64,000 nt of DNA, from contig NZ_RKQF01000001.1 of assembly GCF_003814875.1 (NCBI RefSeq), positions 4,836,001 through 4,900,000 of the forward strand. Direction: 5' to 3'. The translations under genes were made by a program, and so were the position numbers. This DNA comes from Streptomyces sp. Ag109_O5-1. Its GTDB lineage: Bacteria; Actinomycetota; Actinomycetes; Streptomycetales; Streptomycetaceae. How positions within the stretch are numbered: the stretch's first letter is position 1; each line of letters begins with the position of its first letter. Of the stretch, positions 61,394 to 64,000 are shown one piece after another. The notes beneath the pieces were generated by a model, which searched no databases, was not told the origin of the DNA, and saw only the letters and a program-made list of their open reading frames with translations.

Positions 61394-61544
61394 TCCGCCG
61401 AGTCCGGTGCGCCGCCGCGCCGCCGGAGCCGGGGACCCACACCGACCTTGGGGTGAATCGGTCCCGACTTCCCACGGGGAACGGACCGTAGGGCAACCCT
61501 TCCGAAGCATCCGCCCGAACCCGACAGCTAACTCGGTAGGCGGA
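61394..61544 (+). ncRNA. c-di-AMP riboswitch (ydaO/yuaA)
   Basis: Conserved ydaO elements appear in order: CCGGGGACCCA, GGGGTGAATCGG, GTAGGG-CAACCCTTCCGAAG and CCGAACCCGACAGCTAACTC. The terminal helix forms between TCCGCCGAGT (61394-61403) and ACTCGGTAGGCGGA (61531-61544). An AAGGAG RBS follows 7 bases later and the TTG start at 61566. A promoter-like TTCACA-N18-TAGCGT lies at 61311-61340. In actinobacteria this riboswitch class controls cell-wall hydrolase genes; c-di-AMP binding usually lowers expression. Confidence 0.92.
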
Positions 61545-61565
61545 ACATGGAAGGAGTCGCCCCCG

Positions 61566-62723
61566 TTGGCGTCGCACCGCAAGTCCCGCCCCTCCGCAAC
61601 GCGCGTAGCCGGCATACGCACCCCCGCCCTGGCCACCGCCGCCCTCACCTCCGTGGCCCTGCTCTCTCAGACGGCCAACGCCACGCCTTCCGAGGACGGC
61701 AAGCCGAGCCTGGAGGAGGTGGAGAAGAAGGTCGACGCCCTCTACCGGCAGGCGGAGTCGGCCACCGAGAAGTACGACGCGGCCAAGGAGAAGACCGGTA
61801 CGCAGCGCAGGCAGGTCGACACCCTGCTCGACGACGTCGCCAGGCGCACGGACCGGCTGAACAAGGCGCGTGAGGAACTGGGGTCGTTCGCCGCGGCCCA
61901 GTACCGGACCGGGGCCGGCGCCCCCGACACGGCGACCTTCCTGCTCGCCGACAATCCGCAGGACTACTTCGACGAGACGCAGCTGATGAGCCGACTGACC
62001 TCGCGTCAGAAGGACGCGGTCGACGACTACGTCACCCAGCAGTCGGCGACCATGAAGAAGCGGCAGGAGGCCGCCAAGAGCCTCCAGACGCTCACCGGCA
62101 CGCAGGACGAGCTCAAGACCGCCAAGACCACCGTCCAGACGAAGCTGGCCTCCGCGCGGGAGCTGCTGTCGCAGCTGACGGCCCAGGAGAAGGCACGGCT
62201 CGCGGAGATCGAGAAGCAGAAGCAGGAGGAGGCGGCGCGCAAGGCGGCGGAGCTCGCGAAGCAGCAGGCGGCGGCCGCGGCCGCCGCCGAACAGGACAGC
62301 TCGTCCTCGTCGTCGACGTCGTCCTCCAGCGGCTCCTCGTCCTCCGCCTCCGACTCGGCCTACGCCACGAAGGCCGCCAAGGCGATCGCCTTCGCCCGCG
62401 CGCAGATCGGCAAGCCGTACGTCTGGGGAGCGACCGGCCCCGGCTCCTACGACTGCTCCGGCCTCTCCCAGGCCGCCTGGAAGGCCGCGGGCGTCTCCCT
62501 GCCGCGCACCACCTACGACCAGGTGAACGCCGGCACCACCGTCTCCCTCGCCGACGCCCAGCCCGGCGACCTGGTCTTCTTCTACGACGACATCAGCCAC
62601 GTCGGCATCTACATCGGCAACGGCATGATGATCCACGCCCCGAAGCCCGGCGCGTACGTCCGGGAGGAGTCGATCTACTACGGAGGCGAGTCGATCATCC
62701 ACAGCGTGGTGCGACCTGCCTGA
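61566..62723 (+). CDS. Secreted NlpC/P60 peptidoglycan hydrolase with coiled-coil
   Basis: 385 residues from TTG 61566, supported by AAGGAG 9 bases upstream and the riboswitch end. Signal peptide to about residue 40 (ALATAALTSVALLSQTANA). Coiled-coil from about 45 to 240 rich in K/E/Q/A, a Ser-rich linker, then the NlpC/P60 domain. Catalytic C297 in YDCSGLSQ, H345 in ISHVGIYIG and H357 in MIHAPK. Cleaves gamma-D-glutamyl-meso-diaminopimelate-type bonds outside the cell. RipA-like architecture; the coiled-coil may gate activity. Confidence 0.95.
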   Translation: MASHRKSRPSATRVAGIRTPALATAALTSVALLSQTANATPSEDGKPSLEEVEKKVDALYRQAESATEKYDAAKEKTGTQRRQVDTLLDDVARRTDRLNKAREELGSFAAAQYRTGAGAPDTATFLLADNPQDYFDETQLMSRLTSRQKDAVDDYVTQQSATMKKRQEAAKSLQTLTGTQDELKTAKTTVQTKLASARELLSQLTAQEKARLAEIEKQKQEEAARKAAELAKQQAAAAAAAEQDSSSSSSTSSSSGSSSSASDSAYATKAAKAIAFARAQIGKPYVWGATGPGSYDCSGLSQAAWKAAGVSLPRTTYDQVNAGTTVSLADAQPGDLVFFYDDISHVGIYIGNGMMIHAPKPGAYVREESIYYGGESIIHSVVRPA

Positions 62724-62778
62724 TCATCTGCACGTCCGCGAGTGAGCCGGCCTTTTCTCGTCGTTCCTGCCCGCAGCC

Positions 62779-62835
62779 CGCTCCCCCAGCCCTCGCCTCC
62801 GCCCACTCGGGTGGGGTGCAGGGCTGGGGGGAGCG
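62779..62835 (+). terminator. Strong terminator after the NlpC/P60 gene
   Basis: CGCTCCCCCAGCCCT pairs with AGGGCTGGGGGGAGCG (one bulge). Inside the loop CCCACTCGGGTGGG forms a second stem. Confidence 0.85.
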
Positions 62836-63222
62836 CGGCCGGCAAGAGGTGGAAGGTGCGCCAGGATCACTCGGTGCCGGTGTCCGCGGAGTCCGCGCCG
62901 GTCCCGGTGCGCGAGCGATCTCCTGTGGGGAGCCGCGTAGTTACACGGATGCCCGGCCGTGCCTCGCCCGGATACCGTCCGTCGGTGAGGCCTGCGACCG
63001 TCGACGTACCGCATGGCCGGGCAGGTGACGGATGCTCGGCCCGGCCGAGACGCGGGACGGCGGGTGTACGGCCCGCGGGACGCGCAGACGCGAGGTGAAT
63101 GTGCCTCGGCACCGGGTCGGAGACGGCCGGTGGGAAAGGCTGCGCCGGGGGACCGGCTTCACCCAGGGAGTGCTGTAGGCGTGCCGGAGGGGTTGGCCCA
63201 CCAGTGGGGGCCAGAGCTTTTC
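62836..63222. other. Gene-free segment before the tnpB element
   Basis: About 390 bp without a convincing coding frame, RNA family or strong promoter on either strand. It contains several short GC-rich hairpins such as CGAGG-TGAATGTG-CCTCG (63090 region) but nothing I recognise. It is the flank of the TnpB element. Confidence 0.4.
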
Positions 63223-63310
63223 TTGACTTCCTCCCCCTCCTGAAGGAGGGGGATTCCTACGGCTCGCGCCGTGGGGTTTTCTGCTTCACAGCCGACTGCC
63301 CGCCCGGAGT
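63223..63310 (-). ncRNA. Putative omega-RNA 3' part / right end of tnpB element
   Basis: Immediately after the tnpB stop a perfect hairpin TCCCCCTCC-TTCA-GGAGGGGGA (minus strand) is followed by AGGAAGTCAA. IS200/IS605 right ends and omega-RNAs have this layout: a stem at the tnpB 3' end, then TCAA at the transposon border. The bases beyond (starting about 63222 leftward, AAAGCTCTGG...) would be the guide. Borders are inferred. Confidence 0.65.
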
Positions 63311-64000
63311 ACTCCGTTGAGGTCTCACACCAGCTCCACAGACAGACGCCGTCAGCCCGACGGCCAGAATGTTCTTCGCCGCGTTCACGTCCCGGTCGTG
63401 GATCGTCCCGCAGTCGCACGTCCACTCACGGACGTGCAGCGGCATCTTGTCCTGCAAGGTGCCGCAGACGGAGCACAGCTTGGAGGACGGGAACCATCGG
63501 TCGATCGCGATCACTTCGCGGCCGTACCACTGAGCCTTGTACTCCAGCATGCTCCGGAAATCCGACCAGGCCGCGTCGCTGATGGCGCGGGCCAGGCTGC
63601 CGTTCTTCACCATGTTCCGAACGGCGAGGTCCTCGATCACGATCGTTTGGTTTTCACGAACGAGACGAGTGGTGAGTTTGTGCAGGTGGTCGCGCCTGCG
63701 GTCGGTGATGCGGGCGTAGACCCTGGCCACCGTCCGGCGCGCCTTGGCCCGGTTCGCTCCGTCACCCTTGACCTTGCGGGCAAGCCGGCGCTGCGCCTTG
63801 GCAAGGCGGGCTCGGTCGCGCCGCTCGTGCCGGGGGTTGGAGACCTTCTCCCCGGTGGAGAGGGTCAGCAGGTGGCCGAGGCCGACGTCGACACCGACGG
63901 CCGCGTCTGTGGGTGCAAGCGGCTGGACGGACGGGTCCTCACACAGCAGGGACACGTACCAGCGTCCGGCCGCGTCCTGCGACACCGTCACGGTGGACGG
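63257..64000 (-). CDS. tnpB: TnpB (IS200/IS605 OrfB) RNA-guided nuclease, truncated by the window edge
   Basis: 248 residues visible; the frame runs off the window, and the missing N-terminus is expected beyond 64000. RuvC-like catalytic residues are all present: GVDVGLGHL (Asp), IVIEDLAVRNM (Glu) and HDRDVNAAKN (Asp). Zinc-finger cysteines are in CSVCG and CDCG. Streptomyces copies usually move with or without tnpA; no tnpA is in view. The C-terminal tail (STPGGQSAVKQKTPRR) is encoded by DNA that overlaps the element's right end. All catalytic residues intact, so probably active. Confidence 0.9.
   Translation of the reverse strand, partial: PSTVTVSQDAAGRWYVSLLCEDPSVQPLAPTDAAVGVDVGLGHLLTLSTGEKVSNPRHERRDRARLAKAQRRLARKVKGDGANRAKARRTVARVYARITDRRRDHLHKLTTRLVRENQTIVIEDLAVRNMVKNGSLARAISDAAWSDFRSMLEYKAQWYGREVIAIDRWFPSSKLCSVCGTLQDKMPLHVREWTCDCGTIHDRDVNAAKNILAVGLTASVCGAGVRPQRSTPGGQSAVKQKTPRREP

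Noticed and set aside
62836..63222. Possible riboswitch or structured RNA before the TnpB element
   Set aside because: No conserved core of cobalamin, SAM, RNase P or tmRNA families could be matched; only generic GC hairpins.
1..64000. tRNA, rRNA, CRISPR arrays or prophage
   Set aside because: No tRNA-like cloverleaf, rRNA signature, regularly spaced identical repeats or phage structural genes were found by reading; short tandem repeats lack spacers.

Overview
The window is high-GC actinobacterial DNA, almost certainly Streptomyces. The genes have strongly GC-biased third positions and many GTG or TTG starts. The families (DUF2637, DUF2690, DUF3017, DUF6350, MocR, ydaO-controlled NlpC/P60) are typical of that genus. 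From about 26 kb to 63 kb the order mdh, folD, purHN, sucCD, icmB, M23 peptidase, pcrA, NlpC/P60 is, as far as I recall, the conserved chromosomal core of Streptomyces.

Layout. 0-2 kb: a secreted protein and a DMT-type membrane protein. 2-11 kb: an accessory block that looks like a small biosynthetic cluster built on p-aminobenzoate (pABA). It has a fused aminodeoxychorismate synthase (pabAB), an aminodeoxychorismate lyase (pabC), two adenylate-forming ligases, an FAD monooxygenase, an ABM-domain membrane protein and a divergent DUF3050 protein with heme-oxygenase-like diiron oxidase features. No PKS, NRPS or carrier protein accompanies it. 11-14.4 kb: a MocR regulator flanked by two paralogous AhpD-like genes, then a PEP-mutase/isocitrate-lyase family gene. 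14.4-21.7 kb: a glycine betaine/choline operon (betaine aldehyde dehydrogenase, choline oxidase-like GMC enzyme, ABC transporter); its ATPase gene ends in a translated copy of a dispersed repeat. 21.9-26.2 kb: a DUF2637 protein with hexapeptide repeats, a small upstream ORF, and LysR, MFS and SIP genes. 26.2-43.7 kb: core metabolism (mdh, folD, purHN, sucCD) mixed with membrane and regulatory genes. 44-47 kb: two secreted low-complexity proteins.

47.1-55.1 kb holds what I consider the most interesting system: a divergent five-gene module of VWA protein, DUF5682 protein, MoxR AAA ATPase, SWIM zinc-finger protein and DUF5691 protein. Its shared promoter region contains a 15-bp inverted repeat whose arms carry TTGTCAGTG. 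On the SWIM side this is followed, after exactly 8 bases, by TACCTT, matching the PafBC (RecA-independent DNA damage) promoter TTGTCRGTG-N8-TAnnnT. The same motif lies immediately upstream of pcrA. The DUF5682 protein shows GxxH and GAWH motifs reminiscent of TraB/EreA/ChaN hydrolases. This points to an uncharacterised, DNA-damage-induced ATPase-chaperone/hydrolase module.

55-64 kb: isobutyryl-CoA mutase small subunit, a lipase-like hydrolase, an M23 peptidase, pcrA, a c-di-AMP (ydaO) riboswitch in front of an NlpC/P60 hydrolase, and at the edge a truncated tnpB with its 3' hairpin and likely omega-RNA. I saw no tRNA, rRNA, CRISPR or prophage. At least four copies of one dispersed GC-rich repeat family are scattered through the window.
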